This document shows positions 23,286 through 39,676 of a stretch of 64,000 bases of DNA, piece by piece. The DNA is taken from positions 3,658,001 to 3,722,000 of the forward strand of contig JASJZH010000004.1 of assembly GCA_037178975.1 (NCBI GenBank), in the 5' to 3' direction. Each line of letters starts with the position of its first letter. The stretch's first letter is position 1. The position numbers and the translations under genes are program-made. Below the pieces are notes generated by a model. The model was given only the letters and a program-made list of their open reading frames with translations. It ran no database searches and had not been told where the DNA came from. The DNA comes from Oscheius tipulae. Taxonomy: Eukaryota; Nematoda; Chromadorea; Rhabditida; Rhabditidae.

Positions 23286-24722
23286 TCATTGTCTATTGCT
23301 CGTCGGTGATTTGTTCTTCGCTGTGTTTGTTGTCTCTTCTTGGTAATAGAATGAGATTGATCTAAAGATAGATTACAATATGTGTTAGTTATACCTTTCA
23401 ATTCCCGCTCTTTCCTCCGTCGGGACACCCGCTTCTCCAACAACATTTCCTGTCGTCGAGTACCAGCTTCCAAAGGGATTTCGGTCTCCATGGGGATCCA
23501 CATGCTCATCGGGTTTGGGAGGATCAGCTGGATGCTTAGTTCTTGTAAGAGGGTCACAGCCCACACTAACCGGCACTTTGCCAAGTCCTCTTCGTGTTTC
23601 CGTACTTGTTGAACAGTTTCTGGACATTGAGTGTGAACAGCGGCATGGTCAGTAGATAATAGATGGGTTGGAGGATAGGTAGACACAATGAGAAACTGAC
23701 TCTGAAAGACATGCCAAATGAATAGAAAGAGACAAACCGTATGAGTACGTCTGTCAGAAGAGATAACTCAGAGTCTGTCGGATACGCGGAGACGATCAGA
23801 AGAGGGACATGGACGGCCAAGGCGGCCATCAGACACCGGATGACACAGGCTGTCGACAACTAATTTAAGACTTGACTCGTGCGCTCTAAGTCAATCACCT
23901 GGATAGTGTCTTCTCCACTCTCGGACCAATTGTAAGACCACCTCTGTTTCAGATTCCGTATCCCAAACACGACGAGACTAGCAGTTAATAGAGAAAGACC
24001 TTAACATTTCTGGTTATCAGTACGTGCTTTTCGTTCGAGCTTCCTCAACCTACCTACAAGTGGAGCCCATTGGATTGCCCACATGTGGTCGACAAAGTAT
24101 TTTTCGCCGAAGACTTGCTCAAGACGACACATTGGTGAAATAAGAACCGTCGCGTTGTTTCTGCTCTGAATTCTGGTAAATGTGGAGCTCGAGTAGCTGT
24201 ACTTGAATTGGATAATGTATAGAAGGAATGACTGCCAGTCCGCTGACGATAGTGATCAAAACGAATACTGACCAATTGGTGTACACGTCGGCCAACTGAA
24301 TGCTAATATTTGGAGCGAAACGTAACCGAAACCTTGCTGTATTGTACGGGAACGAGGGTTTGAAAAAGTCTGTCGATGGCAAAGAAAAGAAGCAGAAGTG
24401 AATGACAAGAATCACTCAGCAATTCCATCGATAAATGTATTCTTGTGAGTACGCAATCCAGCGGTTTGACCATCTCTCCCGAATTTCCATAAATTGTCGT
24501 CATGACACCATGGAAGCCGAAAATGATGAGTGTCAGACCCAGGAAGACGTCAGCAGTCGCCTAGATTTGCATATCTAGGAGAAAGGTGAAACAATCTACA
24601 AAGAAAAGAACGAATCTGAAGGCGCCTTTAGAACCCTTCATCACGAGAAAGACGAATACAGACGAAGCGAGAACGGCGAAACCAATCACTGGCAGTATTT
24701 CGTAGAAGAGATCCTCCAGCAT
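23286..24722 (-). CDS. Seven-transmembrane serpentine receptor, nematode chemoreceptor-like
   Basis: Seven hydrophobic segments can be joined across introns of about 36-58 nt: TM1 (PVIGFAVLASSVFVFLV), TM2 (ATADVFLGLTLIIFGF), TM3 with the conserved Cys at its start (PLDCVLTRIHLSMELL) and FFAIDRLFQTLVP at its end, TM4 (WSVFVLITIVSGLAVIP), an EC2 loop with glycosylation site and Cys, TM5 (LSLLTASLVVFGI), TM6 (CVIRCLMAALAVHVPLLI) and TM7 (FSLCLPILQPIYYLLT). The DRL motif in place of DRY and the LQPIYY motif in place of NPxxY resemble nematode srsx/srx-type receptors. Ligand unknown. The start is ATG at 24722. The tail after 23580 can be joined in more than one frame; the version ending at 23286 is preferred because it stops 2 bases from the torsin stop. 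Confidence 0.65.
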
Positions 24723-24909
24723 GGCGAATGAACCGAATGGAGACTACTGAGCCCCATTAATCTGGCAATTTCTAGAGTGCCTCTGGATATTCTGACAAAA
24801 CCGAACAAACACTCCAGCGTCGACCGATTTGGATCAGCGGGAGGTTCAGACTATTTTATTTCATTCGAATAATGTACATAGGCGACGAAGCGCTACCAGT
24901 AAAATAAGT

Positions 24910-26202
24910 CTACTTTCTGCGGTTAGAACTTCCGGACATAATCATAGCCATGCGAATGAAGATATTAATGCTGAAAATGATTGATTTGATAAGTATTTTG
25001 AATCAAACATACATATCCATGTACAGACCCAATTGGGCATTGATAGGGTCGTAGGTGGGAAGTCCATACATGTGGCTGTTGATCGGATGAAGTTCGGCCT
25101 TCTTCACGAGACGCTGTGTCTGAAATATCAAAGTAACATCGAAGAAATGTCTAAAACTAACGTCGTACATCAAAAAAGCGGAGAACAAAATCAATCCACC
25201 ATACATGACAATCGAAGCAAGACCTTAATTTGGTATATTAACGAGGAAGCTGAAGATAACTCACTAGCTCCTAGAGCGCTGCCGGGAGGCAAAAAGAACG
25301 TTCCAATATTGGCCACGAACACCACACCCAGGCCCATAGCGAGGGGTCCGGACATGAGAAGGAACTTCTCGGAAGGAGCTGTGATAGCAATTGCAGAAAG
25401 ACCGGAAATCAGTCCGGCAGTATACCATGCGGCCCTCACAAGTACGGGTCCACCGAGCATACACAGAGGAGCCAGAACAGCACCGAGGGTTCCTGTACGT
25501 ACATTAAAAACTATAGAGAAGTAACATACCACAATGGAGCAGCCATGCAGCATGCTTTACTAGACCTTGTTCATAGTTGATCGAGCGACAAAGCATCCCG
25601 GTTCCTACTACAGCAGCCATAGTTCCCATCAGAGCCTAAATGATTGAATCAAAAACGGGATTAAAAAAAGACTAACAAGAAATCCACCTCCAGCAGTAAA
25701 ACGCATAATTGTAGGATTTCTGCTGGCAGCTACACCAGATGCGGCAGTAACAGCCAGACTTCCAGCAAGATAGGCATAGCTACTGGAGATACGTTCCTTC
25801 ACATAATTGGGCCACAATCTGAAAAAAAGACGTTTCAAGGGAATGAAAACAACGAACGTGCTGTTTTGAATAATAGAGTTATCCTTAGTGGCAAGGCCAT
25901 AGTATGCCAACAAACCGATACCAAAAGCAGCACTTCCAGCGAGAGCATATGTTCCATAGATGAATGGTTTACCAGTAGTGGGTCCCAGAAGCCTCTCTTT
26001 CAGAGTTGGGCCAGCACGAACTCCGAAGCCCTAAAAGATCATTTTTCGAAGAAAGACAGAAACTTACAGAGTTCTCAGCGAATTTGAAGCCACCAGACGT
26101 ATTTCCTCCGAATCGGGCAGCCTTTTGGGAGCTGGTCTGTATGAATCGGATAGAAACGGGACTGACAAGACGAGGTATGCCCAAGGCAAATCGCGAAAGC
26201 AT
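24910..26202 (-). CDS. GHITM: Growth-hormone-inducible transmembrane protein (TMBIM5), mitochondrial BAX-inhibitor-1 family
   Basis: GHITM is an inner-mitochondrial-membrane protein with cation/proton exchange and cristae roles. The start (26202) gives MLSRFALGIPRLVSPVSIRF, a basic presequence; a TTCCAG acceptor ends 4 nt before ATG. Then come several TM helices and the diagnostic C-terminal block GGLILFSAFLMYDTQRLVKK, AELHPINSHMYG, YDPINAQLGLYMD, then INIFIRMAMIMSGSSNRRK and stop. In human GHITM the equivalent end is YDPIN...LNIFMRVATML. The gene has at least five short introns. It is flanked by the GPCR in the same orientation, with no sign of an operon other than about 190 bases spacing. 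Confidence 0.9.
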
Positions 26203-26358
26203 TATGCTGGAAGAAAAATGATAAGAATGATAGAAAACAGAGAAAACGGTGAGAATGACATTGCATCAACATAGCTGTTTCGAAAGAAGGATTTGAACAT
26301 GCGACCAGGGTCGGCAGCGGACCGGGTTCGGCCCTATTGGACCCGGACTTACCGGGGG

Positions 26359-26477
26359 CAGGGGTGGACCCAAAAAATGATGGGTACCGAAATGAAGTGG
26401 TATTATAGCGCAATCTAAACCTTATTAAAAAGAGTATTGTGGTATGATCAAATGCATATTTTTTCACTCCACCCCTG
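26359..26477. repeat. Short inverted-repeat element (hAT-like MITE), 119 bp
   Basis: The left end reads CAGGGGTGGACCCAAAAAAT and the right end is its imperfect inverse (CAGGGGTGGAGTGAAAAAAT on the other strand), giving termini of about 20 bp with three mismatches. CAGGG(G/A)TG ends are typical of hAT transposons. I see no convincing 8-bp target duplication (accggggg before, catgtgac after), so it may be old or mis-bounded. It has no coding capacity. Confidence 0.5.
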
Positions 26478-27106
26478 CATGTGACGTCATTTCGAAAAAC
26501 AAATTGGCAATGGGGCAACATTGCTCCCCGTCTCATACAACCGGTAAAATAGCAAATGTACCTCAAAGGTGAAAACATTTATTCTCACAAGACTATTGTT
26601 TTCCACCACCGAGACAAACTGGTGGTTTAGGCACAGACTGATTAGACCAATCACTAGAACTAGAGCTTGTAGAAATCCGAAGTGCGTGAACCGAAGAGTT
26701 AAGTTCTTCAGCGAGACATTCATTTACGAGGCGATGGCATTGCAGCACAGAACACCCTTCAAAACTGGAAGAGACTATTCGCACAAAAAAATGACGTTCG
26801 GAGCCTTTCGGAACACTGTGCAGATAGCTTTCGCAGTTAACTTCGAGGTGAACAGGCTAAAAGACATGGCGTATTGAAATTTTTTTAGAGTAACTAACAT
26901 GAAAACGGTGTTGCAACTTCTCAAAAATCGTTTTTCCAACAGGTCCCAAACGTGCTGCCATCGAAAAAAAAAGCTAAGAATTCTGCGATTGGACTAGTAA
27001 AACCGGGACTTATTACAACCAAGAAAAATGAGAAAAATTATGAACAACCTTATTATTTCGGCGAGCGTAACAAGGAACGAACCAAAACAATAAGAAACAA
27101 ATAGGC
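26478..27106. other. Unresolved region with short ORFs between the MITE and RPL15
   Basis: On the minus strand 26563-26723 reads MNVSLKNLTLRFTHFGFLQA followed by a strongly hydrophobic stretch (LVLVIGLISLCL) and a possible GTACAT donor. It looks like a first exon of a small membrane protein whose downstream part would fall where the MITE sits. On + a frame ends MALQHRTPFKTG...DMAY at 26877. Neither has a recognised family, and they overlap antisense, so at most one is real. Confidence 0.3.
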
Positions 27107-27868
27107 TTAACGGAGACGATGGAAGACGACCGTATTTTTTCGGAGCCAGTTCTTCTTCTGACTTCCTCCTCTGGTGGCAGCAAATCGCCATCCCTTGCCG
27201 AGGCCACGAGACTTCTTTCCAGCGGAAGTGAGTCCACGGAGCTCGCGGTGCTTGTGCACTGGCTTGGTGATCCATTGGGTGTCAGGATTTCTACGAATGG
27301 CCTTGTGGTTGGGATCGATCAGAATGACTTCGTAGAACTTGTAGGTAGAGTCCTCTCCAACCCAGTAAGAGTTCAGGACACGGAGAGATCCAAGACGACG
27401 TCCAGCACGCTCCTGAAAGATAACATATATCCTCGTAATTAACATCGCTATTAATCGCAAAGTACACGAACAGATTTTTGCTTAACAAGCGATCTTTTGG
27501 CAGTCACACGGAAACTAACCTCGGCGACGGCCTGCTTGCTTCTGGCGTACTTCAACTCGTTAACTCCGTGAGTCTTCGGCTTTCCGTAGGTTTGTCCCTT
27601 GGTGACCGGGCGCTTGCGGTTACCGCGGCGGACACGAACACGGTAGATCACATATCCTGAATCAATAATAAGATAACGTTTATGAAAAATGCATACCTTG
27701 CTTGGCACGGTAGCCCATACGGCGAGCCTTTTCAGGGCGTGTAGGACGAGTAACCCTGTGAACAGCAGACAGCTGTCTGTACTGCCAAGTACGGACACGG
27801 AGGATGTAGCGCATCACGTCGGACTGCTTCTTGCGCCATATTTCCTGCATGTACTTGTACGCACCCAT
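27107..27868 (-). CDS. RPL15: 60S ribosomal protein eL15
   Basis: The complete eL15 of the large ribosomal subunit has three exons: [20 protein letters not shown] and following, then [20 protein letters not shown] ... [11 protein letters not shown], then [20 protein letters not shown] ... [11 protein letters not shown] ... NTVVFHRLR with stop TAA at 27109-27107. Total length is close to the universal 204 residues. The start ATG follows TTTTTTTTCAG after only three bases (AAC), a strong acceptor next to the start codon as expected for a trans-splice or 5'UTR-intron site. Confidence 0.97.
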
Positions 27869-28257
27869 GTTCTGAAAAAAAAGCTTTATGAAATGAGCAA
27901 ATGGTGGTCGAGATAAAGAATTTCAAGAGTTTCACATAAAAAATTTCCAGAAAACGAGAGGATCCTTTCAAATTTGAATCCAAAATATGCAATTCTCTTC
28001 GATTCCCGGTAAAAGAAAGACTTGCAAACGCAAGAAAGCATAGAAAAATGAAAAAAGAGGACAGAGAAATTTGGGATTTCGTCGATTTGTTAAAGGTTGG
28101 GTACCCATCTGCCGGCTAATACGGTAGATGCGTGTCAAGACCCATGCTGGAATATAGCGCGCGAATACCGCAAAATTTAAACGCCGAAATTTTCCATTTT
28201 TTTATGGGATAATGTGGATGTTTGGAAAAATACTTTATAGGTATTATTCCTGAGTCT
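27869..28257. other. RPL15 upstream region / intergenic
   Basis: About 390 bases hold the presumed eL15 promoter. A pyrimidine tract plus CAG abuts the start codon. No TATA box, RNA gene or repeat was recognised. The stretch at 28140-28220 (gcgcgcgaat, then AT-rich) has no open frame of note. Confidence 0.4.
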
Positions 28258-28563
28258 TCATAACGGGGTCTTCATAAAATCCAAGTAGTCAACGTCGACA
28301 TTTTCCACACCGTCGGTAGTTGCCTGTTTATTGCGTGCATCCTTTTTGCAGCCCGTTGGGATCCATCTCGAGAGACTCTTATGCTCCAAAACAGACTTCC
28401 GAGACTTCTCAATGCCAACTTTCTGCTTCTTAGAACGAACGAGTGCCTCCCAAGGCTTGCTGACAACTTCCCAAACTGACTTTCCTTCGGGACGGTTCCA
28501 GTACTTCGGGAGCTTTTCGGATATATTCGGAATGTGCTTGGTCTTGGTCCCCTGTTTTTCCAT
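28258..28563 (-). CDS. Hypothetical small basic protein, 101 aa
   Basis: An intact single-exon frame starts MEKQGTKTKHIPNISEKLPK, continues with KYWNRPEGKSVWEVVSKPWE and many Lys/Arg, and ends in an acidic tail (VENVDVDYLDFMKTPL) with stop at 28258. The codons look coding, but no family is recognised. It may be the last exon of the gene on its right (28681-29479, same strand). A lysine-rich frame (EERKKMNKDKPPKDKKKG) and SVEHWKNLWKVF lie between the two in other registers, so an unrecognised intron or a homopolymer error near 28650 could separate pieces of one gene. Confidence 0.45.
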   Translation of the reverse strand: MEKQGTKTKHIPNISEKLPKYWNRPEGKSVWEVVSKPWEALVRSKKQKVGIEKSRKSVLEHKSLSRWIPTGCKKDARNKQATTDGVENVDVDYLDFMKTPL

Positions 28564-28680
28564 CCGTTTGCTTGCAGACTTTTTTCAGGTCGCTCCAATG
28601 AACGATCTAAAGACTTTCCATAGATTTTTCCAGTGTTCTACTGATGTCTTCCCTTTTTTTTATCTTTCGGGGGCTTGTCT

Positions 28681-29479
28681 TTATTCATCTTCTTCCGTTC
28701 TTCGGCAATTTGCTTCTCTTGAACAACGGGTCCTTATTTTTCTCGTTTCTTCTTCTTCACGTCTGTCTGCAATGTCGAGTAGTCTGGCAAGAACAATTAG
28801 AGCTGACATGAATGCATTTACCTGACTGCTTCTTTTACGGCGTCTGTCGTTTTATTGAAATCTTTTCCGGTCTTCGTATTCCAAGTGCGCCATCCAGGAG
28901 CCCGCTTATGCAGTCTCGCATTATCTGAAGACTAAAGTATCTGGAAAAGACGGTGAGTCTACCATCAGCCTTATTTGGAGCCGCCGTGTATTTGAGACAA
29001 ATTCTTAACTTTTCATAGCTCTTCTCCGAATGAAAATAGGCAGCTGGTAGATTACTGAAGCTGTGGTCATCAGAATGTGGAGACGATCCTTCTTTGGTCT
29101 GAAGGGTTAATTTGATGTATTCGAACCAAACCACATGTTGAAGTAGTGAGTGGCATGGTCCGGATACAGCCAAAAAGTCTTCGGTAAACCACGATTCCAG
29201 CAATGTTATCCAGTTGCCGGTTGGAGAAGCCATGCAGGCAACGGCCAGGAATGATAGCGTACTTTTGATCGACGAAATAGATAAAATTGTCGGTTGTGAG
29301 AATTTTGAATGCGACAGGAAACTTGATGAGATTGACGATGTTGTAAGCATTGGAGATCGGTGGTCTCTGCTCCTACAAAGACGGAATTAACCCTACTCTT
29401 TCAATACCTGATGTCCAAATGTGATTTCGGCTGATTGAGACGAGGATGGGAGGCTCGACGAGTTCAAGATCAGGGTCAT
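28681..29479 (-). CDS. Putative MSP-like domain protein with charged C-terminal tail
   Basis: Exon 1 starts MTLILNSSSLPSSSQSAEIT and joins through a short intron to NAYNIVNLIKFPVAFKILTT, which resembles the beta strands of major sperm protein domains (…N…PVAFKIKTT…). It continues NFIYFVDQKYAIIPG, then a hydrophobic strand (VVWFEYIKLTLQTKEG), then SEKSYEKLRICLKYTAAPNK. A 38-nt intron leads to GWRTWNTKTGKDFNKTTDAV and a final charged tail (DIADRREEEETRKIR) ending at 28681. Exon joins after YAIIPG are uncertain; at least two in-frame solutions exist. MSP proteins act in nematode sperm motility and signalling, and MSP-like domains also occur in VAP/MOSPD proteins. The gene is well supported; the family is a weak call. 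Confidence 0.4.
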
Positions 29480-29713
29480 GATTAGTCCAAATGTACTGAT
29501 CGTTGGAAGAATAGGAGAGAGTAGCGTCCAAATTCTTCGACATCGAGAAAACTTTCAAGTGGCACGAATATTGGGAGAACAATAAAACTTTATTACTTTA
29601 AAACGGATAAAACAAAAATATCAAAGCGAGAAGTTGTACAATTATGACCCATTACATATGATGCAAAAATTAGAAGTGCAAAACGACAAAGAATATAAAA
29701 TATAGCGAATAGA

Positions 29714-35463
<5,750 letters not shown>

Positions 35464-35824
35464 ATTTACAGAAGGATAGTTACAGGCACATACACTGAAA
35501 ACGACTCGTAAAATACGACTATTTCTGGAAAAAAGAAAAGAAAGAAGAAGAAAACAGACGAGCGGACAATTATATGCCATTTTCCCGCCCAAAATGAAAA
35601 CGTGTGCGCGGGGATTCGGATGTCAAAGGCTATACCGGAAAAAAACCTCAGAAATTCATTGAAAGGTAATAACTTGCTCGCTTCCCCTTTAGTAGAACAC
35701 TCTAGATTCGGGTTCAAACGATATTTGCTGTGAGAAAGACTTGCACATAAATAGGAATGCGCTGCCGTGAACCAGAGAGCATACAGTATACAGAACACTG
35801 CAGTAGCTCTACGTGCATCGAGTC
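35464..35824. other. Divergent interval between ABCC gene and small + gene
   Basis: About 360 bases hold the likely ABCC promoter. A tract of pyrimidines (minus sense) and GGCGGGAAAATGG-like sequence lies near 35575-35590. The right half leads to the small spliced gene at 35825, with a weak TATA-like tacagtatac about 40 bases before its ATG. Confidence 0.35.
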
Positions 35825-36146
35825 ATGCTCTGCTACATTTTGAAGAAGCACAGAGAGCGGCACAGCCTCCTGCTCGAGGTGAACGATAACAAAGACAAGT
35901 ACAACCGCTTCGTCGAGAACTACAACATGGTCACCGATACCATGTAGAGAAACTACAATAGACATCGACCAAAGTCTTCTTTTTTTTCTTCTTTACATTC
36001 CTTTGGTTTGCAGACAGAATTTAGATATGCAAAACTATCGGCATCAGCTTGTGGATTCTCTTGTGGGTAACTGCTTCTTCACTATGGCGGATGCCGGCAA
36101 AGTAGAGTCCAGTTCGCTCCCAGAGCATGACAAAGGATGTCTGTAA
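35825..36146 (+). CDS. Small spliced gene, 83 aa, weakly prefoldin/UXT-like
   Basis: Exon 1 (35825-35943) and exon 2 (36014-36146) join in frame across a 70-nt GT...TTTGCAG intron. The product starts MLCYILKKHRERHSLLLEVN, has a helical charged middle (NKDKYNRFVENYNMVTDTIQ), then NYRHQLVDSLVGNCFFTMAD, and ends GCL. The order helix, then VDSLVGNCFF, recalls UXT and alpha-prefoldins (…QVDLGCNFF…), but the second helix of that fold is missing, so the likeness is weak. Exon 1 has strong C-ending codon use. It fills the gap between two large minus-strand genes. Confidence 0.4.
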
Positions 36147-36329
36147 TGAATCGATTGTCCGATGTGAGCTGTAACTTAACTTAAAGAAAAATCGGATTTT
36201 TACGGAGAGAGCATCACACCATGTTTCCTTCCTGCGATTCTAGTTTACAGTCCATAATTTCAAGCGAAGAACATGGAGAAAACATTTATTCAGACTGGAA
36301 TTTCATAGCAAACTGCAAATATCCTATAA

Positions 36330-38300
36330 TTAAGAGTTTTGCATAGACGAGAACATTCGCATTGCTTCGTTTCTGGAATTTTCCAGCGAAATTGCCATAT
36401 TCCAGTGCTTATCAGTTACGAACGAATCTCCTTCAGAAGCTGCGAATATTCTGGAAAACGATATATCCAAGAACAAGAACTTGTAACCTGGAAAGGATAA
36501 GTGTCTCGTTCAGGAAATCGGCCTTGTCTATATTCTTGTCCAACTTCTTCGCGATTTCAATGAAGCTTTCGTTGATCATCTGAGTATGGGGTGGGCAAAA
36601 AAAAGTCTTCTCACTTTGGTAGTCTCGGCCGTAATGCTTATGTTTCTGAGATTACTTCGAACACACTGAATGTATTTTCTAGCAATAGTCAATGCAGTGG
36701 ATTCGTTGAGAGGCGGCACATCAGCTCCAGTGACATTGGGCACGAAAGGAACAGTGAAGGGAGTCTGAAACGTAAAATAAGGAGAATTGACGTTTCTCTA
36801 CCTTGAGAATTCGGGAAGTTTTGCCTTTGGACAAGATCAGAATTGGGTAGTCAACATCAAAAGGGAGCTTGTAGAAGCCGTAATCGTAGTTGATACGTTG
36901 CTCAAGAATAAGCTGCTCAAGCGTTTTCAAGTTCGTTTCCGCTGCAAGTAGAAGTTTACAAAGTTTAAAAATGTAGGAACCATGTTTAGAGACTGGGAAG
37001 GATCCTTCCGGCAGTTTTGTCTCATCAATGACAACGAGGGTACCACTGGCTAATTGCAACTCTCCTTGGACCAGGCGATCAGTGTCGTAGTCTTTAAACG
37101 AGGCAAAAGCTGCTGTCGAAAGGAAGTCCGGAGACAATTCAAAAGTTTTGACCTAAACCTGTTCTTAGAATCAGTAAACGGCAAAACATACTGTCGGAAG
37201 AACGTTTTTGAGGAAAGAAATGATCGGAGCAGAGTCGGATACTCCTTGAACATTCACAGGAATGGAGCAGATAGGCATACCACCGGGACGGGAATATCTG
37301 AACAATTTTTTGCTGGAACAAAAGAACAAGTCACGTTGAAGATAGAATGTTGGCCAGCAAGAATGAGGCGGAGGAAGAGTCTCCGAGAATGTGCTCCAGA
37401 TTCTTCTGTAGAACAACTAAAGTACAATGCATGTCGTTTTTGGAGAGATTGAAGCCTTTTGCGAGATCGTTAGGCGTAACCAACGAGTACTTGATAACAT
37501 GTAGAACTGCGGCGTTTCTGAAATCTCTGCGTAACGAAAAAAGTATAATTCTAGCTCACCTGTCATCACTTTTCTCATTGGTTAGCAAGCCATAAATATC
37601 AACGACTTGATTCGGCTTCAGGTTTTCGGCAGCGTCACCGTAAAACTAAGCTATTGTGTTTTAAAAATATATATGGGGAAAAACCTTGGACAGGAGCTGA
37701 ATAGGCTGCGCTCCGTCGGTTTTTCTTGATTTCTTTGCCGAAGAGATGTCATTGACTTCGAACTCGTCGACATACCAATCAGAGGCACCAGGAACTTCAA
37801 CTACACGGAAACAATGGCGAGCAAGCAGCCTTCCGCTCTCCTCTTCAGCTTGAATGGTCTAAAAAACTTAGTTCTGCTAATGTGAACTAACCAGAGTCTC
37901 GTCGAAATCATCGCGCAATAGGGGAGTAGTAAGGGAGGGAGAATCAGCTCTACGATAAGCGAAATGGACATATTCTGAGTTTATAATAATGAAAACCGAA
38001 TGAATAAGAACAAACCAGCCTCGGCACCATTTTGAATCATTCCTCGCATTTTTACCAAGCCTGTTAAATGTGGAGCTGCATGAATCGATGAAAATGAGCT
38101 CTGAATCAAGTTTTGGATGAACAGTGAAAAGACAAACTTTGCATTTTTCAATTGCATCAAACAGGTCGTCTAAAATAGCCACAGAATTTTCGGAATAGTG
38201 ACTCGAATGCTCTGAAAAACACATGTCAAAGAAGCATGCTCCGCACATTACCGTTTAGCAGTGCATCGATTTTCTGCAGTACAAATTCTCTTTGATCCAT
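36330..38300 (-). CDS. MCMBP: Mini-chromosome maintenance complex-binding protein
   Basis: MCMBP binds MCM3-7, supports assembly and nuclear import of new MCM complexes and helps unload them. The best match is the C-terminal AAA-like region: LVQGELQLASGTLVVIDETK, then EQRINYDYGFYKLPFDVDYP and LILSKGKTSRIL (human: LVSGTLQLASGTSLVIDETL, QKVDYDFSYHQMEFP). The middle holds DEFEVNDISSAKKSRKTDG and LKPNQVVDIYGLLTNE, like the family's NDILELYGIL segment. The end is LILSR, a 37-nt intron, IFAASEGDSFVTDKHWNMAI and stop at 36330. The start MDQREFVLQKIDALLNG at 38300 is inferred from frame. Several exons of 100-250 nt are split by introns of about 40-60 nt. Confidence 0.9.
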
Positions 38301-38548
38301 GATTTTCTGTAGTCGTTATAGGTTATGAAGAAAGGCAATCAAAATGAACAAAAACGGAATGCAGCAAGTGAAAGTTTTGAATGCGGGAAATTTTCCCGCT
38401 CTTTCGAGCGGTCCACAAGTACATTTCGGTCAGCACGCCACGAGCTCTTTTACGAAACAAGGATAGACAAAAACATGTTAACGATCTACCACTGCTTGCC
38501 GAAATATTACACTTAACAAAAGCAAAAGAATATCCATATCTCTCACAC

Positions 38549-38831
38549 ATGAAAACCGCAGTAAGTCATGCTGCTGGAAAGTTACGATCGTTGACGTTAT
38601 GGGGTTGGTGGAGTCTCTTGGAGTGGTATAGCAGAAGAATAGTGACGTCTCACCAGTCCAAACGGTAAGTCAACCGGAAAGCTTGCCATCAAGGAATGCG
38701 GTTTAGGCGTAACTTGTAATGTCCTGTCATCAGAACACCTTTGTTCGAAAAGTTAGTCGACAGTTTGTTTTTCCAGCTATGACGGCTATGAGTTAGAATG
38801 TCTCAATTTGCCACCAACTGTCCATTTGTAA
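38549..38831 (+). CDS. Small spliced ORF, 56 aa, unknown
   Basis: Exon 1 (38549-38664) reads MKTAVSHAAGKLRSLTLWGW and WSLLEWYSRRIVTSHQSKR; a good GTAAGT donor follows. Joining to 38777 (TTTTTCCAG acceptor) gives YDGYELECLNLPPTVHL and stop. The frame stays open upstream of the ATG to 38381, so the true start may be earlier. The tryptophan-rich centre could sit at a membrane. No family recognised. The adjacent + gene could instead use the same first exon. Confidence 0.35.
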
Positions 38832-38922
38832 CTTCTACCGCCGACCTGGTTATACTCTCGATGGCTGTCCTAATTTCGACTATCACTCACCTCCTAATCT
38901 GGCTCGCCTTCTGGCGTTTGGC

Positions 38923-39449
38923 ATGTCTGATGAACCGCATGGAGGATGTCCACACGGTCTCGAATACACCAACTACTACGTCGCTGCCAGCGAGATTTTG
39001 AACTCAGTGATGCAAATTTGTTCCGAGAAGGTCAAACTGGACGCAGATGTTAATGAGTTCGAGAAAAACTTTTTAGCCCAGTCGATTCTACATGCCCGAA
39101 TACCGTACAAGAATGCGAAAATGGTCAGGATTTTCAGAGATGAGGATTGTGATGAGCAGTTGAACCAGATGTTCTTGCCTAAATTCGAAGTCAATTGTCT
39201 AAACAGAAAGGAGAAATGTCAAGGACGTGGACTCGTTTCTAAAGGCTTGTAACCTCTCTTTCTAAACTTTCCATTTGCAGCTGAAGATGTTTGTGCAGAC
39301 CTGAGCTGACCAAATTCCCCGACATCGCCAACGCTTTGAAGACGTCGGTTGCTGTCGTCGAGACAAGGATCGGACTGTGGAACTCGAAGAGAAGGCGAAA
39401 ACTAATCAGACTCGTCAGGAACACTATTAGAAACATCGGAGCTATCTAG
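38923..39449 (+). CDS. Uncharacterised protein, about 158 aa
   Basis: Exon 1 reads MSDEPHGGCPHGLEYTNYYV, AASEILNSVMQICSEKVKLD, then KNFLAQSILHARIPYKNAKM and a Cys-containing basic end. A 50-nt intron (39249-39298) joins to PELTKFPDIANALKTSVAVV, RIGLWNSKRRRKLIRLVRNT and stop at 39449. Both exons have coding-like codon use. The frame is also open for about 40 codons upstream (YTLDGCPNFDYHSPPNLARL), so the start may lie further left after an unseen splice. A competing frame at 38798 encodes a hydrophobic stretch and may be a shadow. No known family. Confidence 0.45.
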
Positions 39450-39676
39450 AGCAAACGGAATAAACTTCAGAACCGAAACTTCTTCCTATCTGCTCCTTCA
39501 AAAAATTAGTTTCCTTTATTCTGTTTTTTTTTCCGAGTTCTTCCCACAGATGTTGTGAATACTGGGAAAGTTACTCTCCTTCTGTCGAGGCTACAGTTCA
39601 CGAATTTTATTTAGAAGTAGTTAAAACCGTAGGAACTATAGGACGGAACATTGGGAATATAGACTGGTTCACCGAG

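Noticed and set aside
26281..26330. tRNA-like T-arm (ggatttgaac)
   Set aside because: No matching acceptor stem, D-arm or anticodon arm in either orientation.
26593..26784. Ser-rich minus-strand frame ending CLGGGKQ
   Set aside because: No ATG start, low-complexity, and overlaps the membrane-segment frame in another register.
28272..28598. Minus-strand frame MERPEKSLQANGWKN...
   Set aside because: Arg/Ser-rich shadow of the MEKQGTKTKH frame in the same place.
38798..39001. Frame starting MSQFATNCPFVT with a hydrophobic stretch
   Set aside because: It overlaps a better coding frame (YTLDGCPNFDYHSPPNLARL then MSDEPHGG) that continues into a second exon.
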